Source: JAGOEF01 sp964511665 (GTDB taxonomy: Bacteria > Bacteroidota > Bacteroidia > Bacteroidales > ML635J-15). From it: 36,679 bases of DNA. Positions 26,512-34,966 of this stretch are shown here, piece after piece (within the stretch, counting starts at the first letter, position 1; each line of letters begins with the position of its first letter). A program made the position numbers and the translations under genes. Under the pieces are notes generated by a model. It did not search any database. It saw only the letters and a program-made list of their open reading frames with translations, and was not told the origin of the DNA. The DNA is taken from positions 1 to 36,679 of the forward strand of contig CAZEHA010000038.1 of the NCBI GenBank assembly GCA_964511665.1, written 5' to 3'.

Positions 26512-26543
26512 AAAAAGCAGTGCTATTTTCGCACTGCTTTTTT
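26512..26543 (+). terminator. Intrinsic terminator after the TonB receptor gene
   Basis: Arms 26512-26523 (AAAAAGCAGTGC) and 26531-26542 (GCACTGCTTTTT) pair perfectly around a 7-nt loop, with a T-run through 26543. It lies about 20 bp after the receptor stop and upstream of dnaG. Confidence 0.9.
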
Positions 26544-26623
26544 GTTTGCATTTTTACCATTCGCATTATAAATTGCCCAAAAACAGCTATCTTCGCGGTA
26601 TTAGCCAGAGTGAGGATAAGTTC

Positions 26624-28576
26624 ATGATTGACCAAATTACTATCGACCGCATCATTGATACGGCCCGCATCGAAGATGTGATACAAGATTTTGTACCACT
26701 GAAGCGCCGGGGTGTAAACATGATTGGTCTATGCCCTTTTCATAACGAAAAAACGCCATCGTTCACAGTAAGTCCGGCAAAAGGCATTTTCAAATGTTTT
26801 GGTTGCGGAAAAGGAGGAAATGCAGTGCATTTTATTATGGAACACGAGCACCTCGACTGGTTAAGTGCCATCAAATATCTGGCAAAAAAATACCGTATCG
26901 AAGTTGAGGAACGTGAACTTAGCGAAGAAGAGAAACAGCGGGTAAGCGAGCGCGAAAGCATGATGATAGTGAACTCCTGGGCACAGAAATACTTCAGCCG
27001 CATGCTCAACGATTCAGAAGAAGGCATTGCCATAGGCCTCAGTTATTTCAGAGAAAGAGGTTTCAACGACACTACCATCGAAAAATTCCAGCTGGGATAT
27101 TGTCCCGATGGGAGAAGCACGTTTACCGAAGAAGCATTGAAAAATGCTTACAAAATAGAGTTTCTCGAAAAAACCGGATTAAGTATTGTTAAAGACAATT
27201 CCCGCTTCGATCGTTTCAGTGGGCGGGTAATGTTCCCTGTCCATAGTATTTCGGGGCGCGTGATTGCTTTTGGTGGACGCACTCTGAAATCGGATAAAAG
27301 CATCGCTAAATATTTGAATTCTCCCGAATCGGAGGTATATCATAAAAGCCAGACCTTATACGGACTGTTCCAGTCGAAAAATGCCATCATTCGCGAAAAC
27401 AAATGCTATTTGGTTGAAGGATATACCGATGTAATTTCGCTGCATCAGGCGGGCATCGAAAACGTTGTGGCTTCTTCGGGCACTTCTTTAACCCGCGAAC
27501 AAATTGCACTCATCAGGCGTTTCAGCGAAGATGTAACCATATTGTATGATGGCGACAGTGCAGGAATAAAAGCATCGATACGAGGCATCGATATGTTGCT
27601 TGAAGAGGGTCTGAATGTAAGGGTTTTGCTTTTCCCCGACAACGAAGACCCCGATTCGTTTGCCCGAAAACACAATCACACTTTTGTAAAACAATACCTG
27701 CAGGAAAACGAACAGGATTTTATCCATTTTAAATCGAAGTTGTTATCGGAAGAAGCTAAGAACGACCCTATTAAAATGTCGGCAATGATTTCGGATATCG
27801 TCAGGTCGATTTCTGTTATTTCCGACAGTATAAAAAGAACGATATATATACAGGAGTGCAGTAAACTGCTTGGCTTCGATGAAAATGTACTTTTCAGCGA
27901 GTCGGCTAAAATGCGCAAGCGCATGCGCGACGAAGCCAATAAAAAAGATGAACGCGACAGGTTGCGGAATCAAATGGCGGTTTCGCCCCCAGTGCCTGCA
28001 TTTGTTAATAATGTATATTGCGAACCTCAAGAAAAAGAAATCATCAGATTTCTTCTTCTGTTTGGAGCACACCCTCTCAGCTACAGCACCTATCGCGACA
28101 ACGATATGGTAGAAGTGAACACTACAGTAGCCGAATATATTATAGGAGAAATCAGAAACGATGAACTCCGATTTCAGAATCTGGTTTACCATAACATTTT
28201 CGAAGAGTCTGAAGCCTTCATCCTTAAGGGAACCATTCCCAACGACAAAACATTTATTAATCATTCCAACCCCGAACTTAGTCGTCATGCCTACGAAATT
28301 TGTGCACCAGGCTATCAATTGAGCAGCATTTGGGCACGTTATCAGGTAAACCCCGATTCACCCGAAAAAAACCTGAACTACCTTATTCCCAAACTGGTGA
28401 TGACATATAAACGAAAAATCCTGGAGATGGGGCGCGACCAGAAAGCCGAAGAGTTGAAAGCCATACAACACACCGGCAATCTGGAACTAATAAGAAATCT
28501 TGAAACCGAAATACAAAGTTTACTAAGTCTTATCAACACTGTATCGAAGTCGTATAATAATGTAATACTCCGTTAA
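26624..28576 (+). CDS. dnaG: DNA primase
   Basis: 650 residues from the ATG at 26624 (MIDQITIDRIIDTARIEDVI). An in-frame ATG at 26546 lies directly behind the terminator and would add 26 residues foreign to the family, so it is rejected. DnaG makes RNA primers for replication. Visible: the N-terminal CHC2 zinc finger with Cys37, His40, Cys58, Cys61 (CPFHNEKTPSF and KCFGCGKGG), and a TOPRIM catalytic core with Glu265 (CYLVEGYTDV) and the Asp309-x-Asp311 pair (ILYDGDSAGI). The C-terminal part (~440-650) is the helicase-binding-type region, less conserved. The aminotransferase gene starts 10 bp after the stop. Confidence 0.96.
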   Translation: MIDQITIDRIIDTARIEDVIQDFVPLKRRGVNMIGLCPFHNEKTPSFTVSPAKGIFKCFGCGKGGNAVHFIMEHEHLDWLSAIKYLAKKYRIEVEERELSEEEKQRVSERESMMIVNSWAQKYFSRMLNDSEEGIAIGLSYFRERGFNDTTIEKFQLGYCPDGRSTFTEEALKNAYKIEFLEKTGLSIVKDNSRFDRFSGRVMFPVHSISGRVIAFGGRTLKSDKSIAKYLNSPESEVYHKSQTLYGLFQSKNAIIRENKCYLVEGYTDVISLHQAGIENVVASSGTSLTREQIALIRRFSEDVTILYDGDSAGIKASIRGIDMLLEEGLNVRVLLFPDNEDPDSFARKHNHTFVKQYLQENEQDFIHFKSKLLSEEAKNDPIKMSAMISDIVRSISVISDSIKRTIYIQECSKLLGFDENVLFSESAKMRKRMRDEANKKDERDRLRNQMAVSPPVPAFVNNVYCEPQEKEIIRFLLLFGAHPLSYSTYRDNDMVEVNTTVAEYIIGEIRNDELRFQNLVYHNIFEESEAFILKGTIPNDKTFINHSNPELSRHAYEICAPGYQLSSIWARYQVNPDSPEKNLNYLIPKLVMTYKRKILEMGRDQKAEELKAIQHTGNLELIRNLETEIQSLLSLINTVSKSYNNVILR

Positions 28577-28586
28577 ACTTAACCCG

Positions 28587-29693
28587 ATGAAAGTACCCTT
28601 CAACGATTTAGCATTATTGCACCACAGCATCGGCGAAGAAATTAATGAGGCAATAAAAACGGTAATCGACGGAAGCGGTTTTGTACTCAGTAAGGCAGTA
28701 AGTAGTTTTGAACAAGCTTTTGCACAAAAACTGGGAGTAGGGCATTGTATTGGAGTAGGTAACGGCACCGACGCGTTGAGCATCAGCCTAAAAATGTTGG
28801 GAATAGGTGCCGGCGATGAAGTGATTGTACCTGCCAACAGTTTTATTGCCACATCGGAAGCAGTGAGTATTGCAGGCGCTACTCCGGTTTTTGCCGATTG
28901 CGACAGCTATTACGGCCTATGCCCCAATGCTTTAAAGACTAAAATCACCTCCCGAACCAAAGCCGTGATAGTGGTACATTTATATGGACAGGCAGCCGAT
29001 ATTGAATCGATATCGGCAATTTGCAACGATGCCGGCCTAATCATGCTTGAAGACTGTGCACAGTCGCACTTCTCAAGCTATAAGCATTCTTACACAGGCT
29101 GTTTTGGTGAAGCAGCCTGTTATAGTTTCTATCCCGGGAAAAATTTAGGAGCCCTGGGCGATGGAGGATGCATTGTAACCAACAATCACAATCTTGCCGA
29201 AAAAATTCGTATGTATTGCAATCATGGTAGTATGCAACACCAAAAGCACGTTTTCGAAGGCAGCAACTCACGCCTCGATGGTATTCAGGCAGCCATACTT
29301 GAAGTGAAATTAAAATACATTGATAATTGGAATCGTCAACGGCTTGAACTTGCCGAGGCCTACACCGAATTACTTAAGATTAATAAACACATTGTCTGCC
29401 CCGAAATCAGACCCGGTGCCGGACACATATTTCATCTGTATGTGGTGCGGACTCAAAAGCGAAACGAATTGCTGCAATGGCTTTTTAAACACAATGTGCA
29501 ATGTGGCTTGCATTATGAGAAGGCCCTTCCCTTTTTACCATGCTACCAACAAAAAAACCACAGTCCGGCAGAGTTTCCGGTAGCATCAGAATATCAGCAT
29601 CTTTTACTAAGTTTGCCCATATACCCTGGCATGACAGCCGCACAACTGAAATATACAACCAACTGTATCGGTGAGTTTTATTCGCAACAATAA
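28587..29693 (+). CDS. DegT/DnrJ/EryC1/StrS-family PLP-dependent aminotransferase
   Basis: 368 residues, the usual size for sugar-nucleotide transaminases that aminate a 3- or 4-keto sugar using glutamate or glutamine. N-terminal VPFNDLALLH matches the family start; the PLP-binding lysine is Lys185 (SFYPGKNLGALGDGG); Asp156 (LIMLEDCAQSH) contacts the PLP ring nitrogen; GNGTDAL (59-65) and HLYGQ (131-135) are further active-site motifs. The EDCAQSHFSSYK and CFGEAACYSFYP segments most resemble 3-amino-3,6-dideoxyhexose transaminases (FdtB/QdtB type), but the sugar is not proven. No other sugar-nucleotide gene is nearby. It is 10 bp after dnaG and is convergent with the histidine kinase, 9 bp apart. 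Confidence 0.9.
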   Translation: MKVPFNDLALLHHSIGEEINEAIKTVIDGSGFVLSKAVSSFEQAFAQKLGVGHCIGVGNGTDALSISLKMLGIGAGDEVIVPANSFIATSEAVSIAGATPVFADCDSYYGLCPNALKTKITSRTKAVIVVHLYGQAADIESISAICNDAGLIMLEDCAQSHFSSYKHSYTGCFGEAACYSFYPGKNLGALGDGGCIVTNNHNLAEKIRMYCNHGSMQHQKHVFEGSNSRLDGIQAAILEVKLKYIDNWNRQRLELAEAYTELLKINKHIVCPEIRPGAGHIFHLYVVRTQKRNELLQWLFKHNVQCGLHYEKALPFLPCYQQKNHSPAEFPVASEYQHLLLSLPIYPGMTAAQLKYTTNCIGEFYSQQ

Positions 29694-29702
29694 AAACTAA
29701 TG

Positions 29703-32700
29703 CTACAATACCGTCTTGATGAACTTAATATAAAATACAGTACCCTCTCCGGGAATAGTTTCATACCATATTTCACCCTGCATCTGATCGACAATACTCT
29801 TAACCATGCTTAATCCCAAACCCATTCCACTGGTTTTGGTTGTAAAATTAGGTTGAAATATTTTGGGCTGCATGTCAACATCTATTCCGGTTCCATTGTC
29901 GGAAATGCTAAACACATAACTCGTGATTTCTTCAATCAGTTTAATTTCGATTGTACCTTCCCGTTGCTCGGGTATGGCCTGAATACTATTTTTCAGCAGA
30001 TTATTGAAAACACGTGTAAGTTGTTCGGGGTCTGCTTCAATTATAGCCTTGCCGCGAGTTTGATACACAAACGAAATATGTGCATGGTTTTCAGTTTTTT
30101 CGAATAGCGAAACAGCCGAATTGATTTTTGCCACCAAATCAACCTGCTTCATTTTTGCTTTTGGCATTTGGGCAAAATTCGAGAATTCTCCGGCAATGGC
30201 CGATAATGTTTCTATTTGTTCGATAATGGTTTGAGTAACTTTGTTCAGAGTTTGTTCCCAATCCGGATCATTCAGCTTATATGTCTGTTTCAGGTGTTGC
30301 ACACTAAGCTTCATAGGAGTAAGCGGATTTTTAATTTCGTGGGCAATTTGTTTGGCCATTTCGCGCCATGCCGATTCGCGTTCCGATTTTGCAAGCATAC
30401 CGGCGCTTTCGGCCAATTCATCAATTTTTTTGTTGTATTCGCGGATAAGGCTCCCCAATTCATCTTTTCGGGAGTAATCAATTTTTTCGGCTTTTGTTGA
30501 TAAATCCATCGATCTAATGCGATCCTGAAGAAAGGCAAGTGGTCGTGTTAATTGATTGGCAATAAAAATTCCAACAACCACACTTAGAATTATTAAAATC
30601 AGAAACACATTGGTAAACGCCATGATAAAGCCGGTAATTTCGTCGTTTAGTTCATCCTGACGCGAAAAATAGGGTAGGTTGATGTATGCAATAGTTTCGT
30701 TTTTAAAGTTTCTGAATGGCACATATGCCGACAAGTATTTTACCGAGCCCATTCTTTCGTTAATTATCACTGTTCCCGAATGGTTGCGGCGCAACTGACC
30801 AAACGCCATTGGATGCATAAATCTACCCTGCAGACCCTTTTCGAATAAGTCATCGCGAGAAGAGGCAATCAGTTTCCCCTGTAAATCGAACAAATTAATA
30901 TCGGTGTAAAACACATTGCTAAATTTAATCAGTAAGAATGTGATATATTCTGCATCGGCAACATCTATTATTTCCTCATTACCAATTTTGTGTTCCAGTT
31001 CAACCATAACCGATTGCAATTTATCGCGCAACATAGCATTATGACGCTCGGCATATCCCTGAATAATAAAGTAGATTGAAATACTGCCGATAAAAAGCAT
31101 TGAAATAACAATAACGAATACTATCGAGAATTGAATTTTATTTTTCAGGCTGCCCTGCTCTGCATTGCTCTTCTGCCGCAGATTCTGCACCAAACGGAAT
31201 ATACTGAAAGCAACAAACAGCACAAAGAACAAATACGAAAACGAAATCAGATGTTGCTGAAAGCCTATGTAGGCAATGCTCATAACTACCACATTCTCAT
31301 TATCGGCGAAATAATACAGGTGACTAAAACCGTTGAGCGTTTCGAACCTGAAATCGCTTGAATCAGGCTGCAAGCTCATTAACAATGGATACTCGTAATC
31401 ACCCTTTTTCACGACAAGCTCTCCATTATTAAATTTAGCATAGCTATAGCTTTTCAGGGTTTTTTTCATCGCATATTTACGATCGAGCAACAACTCGGGG
31501 TAACCCAACCCTTCGCTAAAAACTTTGCTGTTCAATTCAATGAACAACTGCACAGGAGGTATCTCAGAATCGTGATCGAAGGGTAACTCATAGATACCAA
31601 CATACGAAATACGTCCATTATGATTGTCGAGAAAATAAAAACCGGTTCCGGGTAATGGAATACCACTATTCATAAGCATTTCGCCAAAAAAAGTAAAGCA
31701 GTGCACCATGGTATTATCCGGCTGAATAAGTAAACTGTCGGTGTAACGGCAAACCGACACCTGCAAATCGTATTTATTCAGGTAACCTTTAATATAATTT
31801 GCGTGTATGTATTGATATAGACTATCGGTTTTACCATTCATCACAAAGTACTCGATGCGCTTATCGCATTGTATGTTGCTGTCGGTTTGTGTCAAAAAAA
31901 ACTCAGCACCCACATCCCGTTCGTTGGCCAGATTGTTGGCCAACACTTTACGCGATTCCATTTCTTTGTTTTGAACCAGCCAGGTTATATTCTCGGAAAG
32001 AAACAGCGAAAGCATGAACAGTAACAGAATTTGAGAATACCACCGGTATTTTTCATGATAATATCGCACCCATGCCATAATGACAAACAAACACCAAAAC
32101 GAAACTGCCATTGGAATCTGTTGCACATCGAAATGGTTTACAACAAATACCAATACCATCATAACCAGTGAACTTATTATTAACAAACGGAACAAAATCA
32201 GACGTTTAAGCTCTTTAAGTAAATTATCGATTATTGCTGAAACGCTTAAAGTAAGTATAAGCATCACCAACAGTAACAATACACTGGCCGCAGAAAAATT
32301 CAGAATATTTCCCGGACTAATTTCTACCGATGAGTTAATGATAATACTATAAATTCGTTGCGACAGCACAAAATACAATACAAACACACACATGGAAATA
32401 GAAAGCGTAATAAGGTATCTGGCATATCTTGGAAAAACAATGGGACGTGCGATAGTAAACCTGCGACAAAAGAAAACGGTCCAAACCAGGAGCAAGACCG
32501 AGTTTAGTATTAAATCGCCCAACGAAGGCAGCCAAAATGATTCGGCATAATAGGCAGGCGAAAACCAATGTAGTTGATATAAAGCAGATGGGAAAGAATA
32601 ATACAACATTACAAATCGCAATAGCAACATGTCGGCAGCCAGAGCCACCAGCACCAGTAATATATGCACACCTTCGCTTAACAGATAGTGTGAAAGCAAT

Positions 32701-33371
32701 AATAGAATAATAACAAGAAGAAGAAACGAAACCACAAACAAGATTGCAGCCAGCGAAAACTCAGAATTGTCGGGTTCTTCATTATTTGTGATATAAAACA
32801 ATGTCTTTTTTTCATAATTCACCGTAAAACTATTGTCAACGGGCTGAAGGCTTAGGTTGTTTTTGGAGCTGATACCAAACAATTTATTGAAGTTTTCTTC
32901 CAGAAATTCGTTGTTATAGGAATATTCTTTTTTTATAAGGAGCAAATACAAATAGTTGAACCGGTTGCTGTTGCGATATACCGACAAATACCATCCATCA
33001 GGCAGTCGGATTATTTTCTCAGATTTCTGGTTTGCAGAGCATTGCAACGGTACCGGAATTCTGTTGTTCGACCAGGCAGTAAGACCTGTGCTGTCGAATA
33101 AAAAAATACCTGAATGTTTTTCACGATACATGCCGGCGAAAGCACTAAAAACCAAGCTATCGGCTTGTTCGCGGCGATTAAACTCATTTAATTTGTTGAA
33201 TTGAGCATCGGCAAAGGCTATTTCGTTTTCGATTACTGCCTGTATGTGATTTACATCTATAGGCGAAGTATTGCCACCATGCTTACAAAACGTAGAGACT
33301 ATGATAGCCGCAATAAAGCAGAATAAAAATACCACGCCTGCAATCAATAGTTTTTTCAAATCACGGCTCAT
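29703..33371 (-). CDS. Very large multi-pass sensor histidine kinase (NtrY-like)
   Basis: 1222 residues. About twelve predicted membrane segments: one at 8-28, a run of roughly eight between ~205 and 480, two around 735-790, and one before HAMP (~925-950). Two large periplasmic regions (~30-200 and ~480-730) and a third, possibly Cache-like (~790-920), are separated by these. HAMP follows (~950-990), then HisKA with phospho-acceptor His1011 (AKQIAHEIKNPLTPMKL), and HATPase_c with N box NNLLKNSIQAI (Asn1128), G1 ISDNGTGID (Asp1158) and G2 GMGLGL (1182-1187). The REMAKQIAHEIKNPLTPMKL sequence is typical of NtrY-type kinases. No response regulator gene is adjacent. It lies 93 bp downstream of the radical SAM gene on the same strand; a shared transcript is possible. 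Confidence 0.92.
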   Translation of the reverse strand: MSRDLKKLLIAGVVFLFCFIAAIIVSTFCKHGGNTSPIDVNHIQAVIENEIAFADAQFNKLNEFNRREQADSLVFSAFAGMYREKHSGIFLFDSTGLTAWSNNRIPVPLQCSANQKSEKIIRLPDGWYLSVYRNSNRFNYLYLLLIKKEYSYNNEFLEENFNKLFGISSKNNLSLQPVDNSFTVNYEKKTLFYITNNEEPDNSEFSLAAILFVVSFLLLVIILLLLSHYLLSEGVHILLVLVALAADMLLLRFVMLYYSFPSALYQLHWFSPAYYAESFWLPSLGDLILNSVLLLVWTVFFCRRFTIARPIVFPRYARYLITLSISMCVFVLYFVLSQRIYSIIINSSVEISPGNILNFSAASVLLLLVMLILTLSVSAIIDNLLKELKRLILFRLLIISSLVMMVLVFVVNHFDVQQIPMAVSFWCLFVIMAWVRYYHEKYRWYSQILLLFMLSLFLSENITWLVQNKEMESRKVLANNLANERDVGAEFFLTQTDSNIQCDKRIEYFVMNGKTDSLYQYIHANYIKGYLNKYDLQVSVCRYTDSLLIQPDNTMVHCFTFFGEMLMNSGIPLPGTGFYFLDNHNGRISYVGIYELPFDHDSEIPPVQLFIELNSKVFSEGLGYPELLLDRKYAMKKTLKSYSYAKFNNGELVVKKGDYEYPLLMSLQPDSSDFRFETLNGFSHLYYFADNENVVVMSIAYIGFQQHLISFSYLFFVLFVAFSIFRLVQNLRQKSNAEQGSLKNKIQFSIVFVIVISMLFIGSISIYFIIQGYAERHNAMLRDKLQSVMVELEHKIGNEEIIDVADAEYITFLLIKFSNVFYTDINLFDLQGKLIASSRDDLFEKGLQGRFMHPMAFGQLRRNHSGTVIINERMGSVKYLSAYVPFRNFKNETIAYINLPYFSRQDELNDEITGFIMAFTNVFLILIILSVVVGIFIANQLTRPLAFLQDRIRSMDLSTKAEKIDYSRKDELGSLIREYNKKIDELAESAGMLAKSERESAWREMAKQIAHEIKNPLTPMKLSVQHLKQTYKLNDPDWEQTLNKVTQTIIEQIETLSAIAGEFSNFAQMPKAKMKQVDLVAKINSAVSLFEKTENHAHISFVYQTRGKAIIEADPEQLTRVFNNLLKNSIQAIPEQREGTIEIKLIEEITSYVFSISDNGTGIDVDMQPKIFQPNFTTKTSGMGLGLSMVKSIVDQMQGEIWYETIPGEGTVFYIKFIKTVL

Positions 33372-33443
33372 AGCAATGTGTATTGACTGTAAAAGTACAA
33401 AAAATATTTGTTTACATCAGTTTCTTCGTCAACAGAGTAGGGA

Positions 33444-33455
33444 TATACCGGTATA
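33444..33455. promoter_or_regulatory. 12-bp palindrome in the spacer between radical SAM and kinase genes
   Basis: TATACCGGTATA is a perfect palindrome located in the 93-bp spacer, shortly after the radical SAM stop. It could be an operator for the kinase gene; nothing else supports this. Confidence 0.25.
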
Positions 33456-33464
33456 AACCATCAG

Positions 33465-34571
33465 TTATTCGATGCCCTTAAGTTTACGGTAATAGCAAAC
33501 AACCGGATTGTCATTTTCGGGTTCATGAAGATGCATTCCATCTCCAAGACAATCTTTCCACAAGCTACAGTTTAGGCATTGCCCGGTTTTAAAGTGTTTT
33601 CGGTTTCTGAAAATTTCGAATCGGTTATTCCAAACATTCAAAAAATCATCGTTATAAATGTTGCCTTGCACAAAACCCCTATTGATGTTCGGACATGCAC
33701 TTATGTCGCCATTCGACAACACCGAAGCCACGTGAATACCGGCACGGCAAAACAAAAAGCCCGATCGCACGCGGGTTTCGTACTCAGCCAAAAAGCCATC
33801 GCATCCCCAGGATGCTAATATTTCGCCGTCCTGTCGGGTGTTTACTACAAATTGCAATAAAGAATTCATTTGGTCAGAGTCGATGAACAATTCTCTGTTC
33901 TCGGCAGCACGACCAATGGGGTCGATGAGAAACAATCGCCAACGCGACACATTCAAATCAATCAGCAATTCTTTTATTTGAAGCAATTCTGAGAAGTTGC
34001 GTTGATTCACGCAGGTAACCACATCGTAAGTAAAACCGGGTTCAGCGGCTAATATTTCAATTGCTTTTACTGCCCTATCGAATGAACCGGCTCGTCCACG
34101 CAACCAATCGTGGTTATCGCGCAAGCCATCGAGGCTTATAGTAGCTGATTGCAGACCCGATTCCCGAAGTGTTCTGAACAGTTCATTGGTAAGCATATAT
34201 CCATTACTGACCAAGCCCCAGGCAAAACCCAAATTCTTCAATTTCATACCTACCAGAGGCAAATCTTTTCTTAACAGGGGCTCTCCGCCGGTTATCACAA
34301 TCATTACATCAGCAGGATTGTACTGCTTCGAGACTTTTTCGGCTACTTTCAAAAAATCTTCGGCTGGCATATCGGGAATTTCGGTTGATGCCATGCAGTC
34401 GCTACCACAATGTAAACATGCCAGATTACAAGCGGATGTACACTCCCAAAAAAAATAATTCAAACGGTGTAATTTCGATTCAATTTTAACATAATTGCGA
34501 TGCAGGCGCAAAGCCAGTTTTTTCGACACAGTGTATGTAAAAAGCTTTTTGTTCTGTAACACCTTACCCAT
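33465..34571 (-). CDS. Radical SAM/SPASM enzyme of an rSAM/lipoprotein pair
   Basis: 368 residues. The radical SAM cluster-binding motif is Cys48-x3-Cys52-x2-Cys55 (ACNLACLHC), with an extra Cys44 and Cys59 close by; the SAM-contacting GGEP is at 95-98, and SLDGLRDNHDWLRG (146-159) is typical of peptide-modifying radical SAM enzymes. The C-terminal SPASM region has Cys257, Cys275, Cys293, Cys332, Cys335, Cys341 and Cys359 (CLNCSLWKDC), suited to auxiliary iron-sulfur clusters. Such enzymes cross-link, epimerise or otherwise modify peptides. The gene is 46 bp after the TKYG(P/A)P-repeat lipoprotein gene and on the same strand, which matches the TIGR04133/TIGR04134-type gene pairs known from Bacteroidota. 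The family match is recalled, not searched; the lipoprotein is the obvious candidate substrate. Confidence 0.9.
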   Translation of the reverse strand: MGKVLQNKKLFTYTVSKKLALRLHRNYVKIESKLHRLNYFFWECTSACNLACLHCGSDCMASTEIPDMPAEDFLKVAEKVSKQYNPADVMIVITGGEPLLRKDLPLVGMKLKNLGFAWGLVSNGYMLTNELFRTLRESGLQSATISLDGLRDNHDWLRGRAGSFDRAVKAIEILAAEPGFTYDVVTCVNQRNFSELLQIKELLIDLNVSRWRLFLIDPIGRAAENRELFIDSDQMNSLLQFVVNTRQDGEILASWGCDGFLAEYETRVRSGFLFCRAGIHVASVLSNGDISACPNINRGFVQGNIYNDDFLNVWNNRFEIFRNRKHFKTGQCLNCSLWKDCLGDGMHLHEPENDNPVVCYYRKLKGIE

Positions 34572-34617
34572 TGAGAAATTTTATTAAACAGCCCCTAACA
34601 CAAGCTTAGCTTTCGGT

Positions 34618-34887
34618 TTATTCTTGCTTGTCTTCGCTTTTTTGTTCATCGGGTTCGACCATAATCACGCTATCTTTCAGTGGAACCGGAGCTCCGTATT
34701 TGGTAACAGGGGAGTCGTAATCGTCGGGAGCACCATACTTTGTTATGGTGTTATTGTAATCGGCGGGAGGGGGACCATATTTAGTAGCGTGCCTCGATTT
34801 ACACCCCGAAGCACCGAGCATCAGTACGATGGCAGCCGAAAGCAGTCCTGCCATTTTACCCATTAAAAGAATTTGTGCCTTTTTCAT
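34618..34887 (-). CDS. Small lipoprotein with three TKYG(P/A)P repeats, candidate radical SAM substrate
   Basis: 89 residues. Signal sequence 1-28 with a lipobox ending ASGC, so Cys29 would be lipidated, giving a mature lipopeptide of 61 residues. The mature part begins KSRHA and contains TKYGPP (35-40), TKYGAP (49-54) and TKYGAP (62-67), spaced 14 and 13 residues apart, with Asp/Tyr-rich linkers (ADYNN, DDYDSP). The tail is acidic and charged (VEPDEQKSEDKQE). There is no recognisable enzymatic fold. It is directly upstream of the radical SAM/SPASM gene and its repeats resemble those of lipoproteins that occur with such enzymes. Whether the repeats are modified is inference. The short length is real: the stop is clean and the lipobox decides the start. 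Confidence 0.88.
   Translation of the reverse strand: MKKAQILLMGKMAGLLSAAIVLMLGASGCKSRHATKYGPPPADYNNTITKYGAPDDYDSPVTKYGAPVPLKDSVIMVEPDEQKSEDKQE
34687..34785 (-). repeat. Three hexapeptide-coding repeats in the lipoprotein gene
   Basis: The TKYG(P/A)P codons lie at 34785-34768, 34743-34726 and 34704-34687. They encode nearly the same peptide, but the codons differ: Thr ACT/ACA/ACC, Lys AAA/AAG/AAA, Tyr TAT/TAT/TAC, Gly GGT/GGT/GGA. The peptide, not the DNA, is conserved. Confidence 0.9.
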
Positions 34888-34966
34888 GTGTGGCGTTTTA
34901 TTGCATGTAAAAATACAAATAAATTAAACAAGTAACATGTAGCTTCATTTTATTTTTTCAAACCAC

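Noticed and set aside
26546..26623. Earlier start of dnaG at 26546
   Set aside because: The added residues lie against the terminator of the preceding gene and precede the conserved MIDQITIDRIIDxARIEDVI start.
34602..34612. AAGCT/AGCTT short dyad between the lipoprotein and radical SAM genes as a terminator or attenuator
   Set aside because: Only 5-bp arms and no U-tract; too weak to claim regulation.
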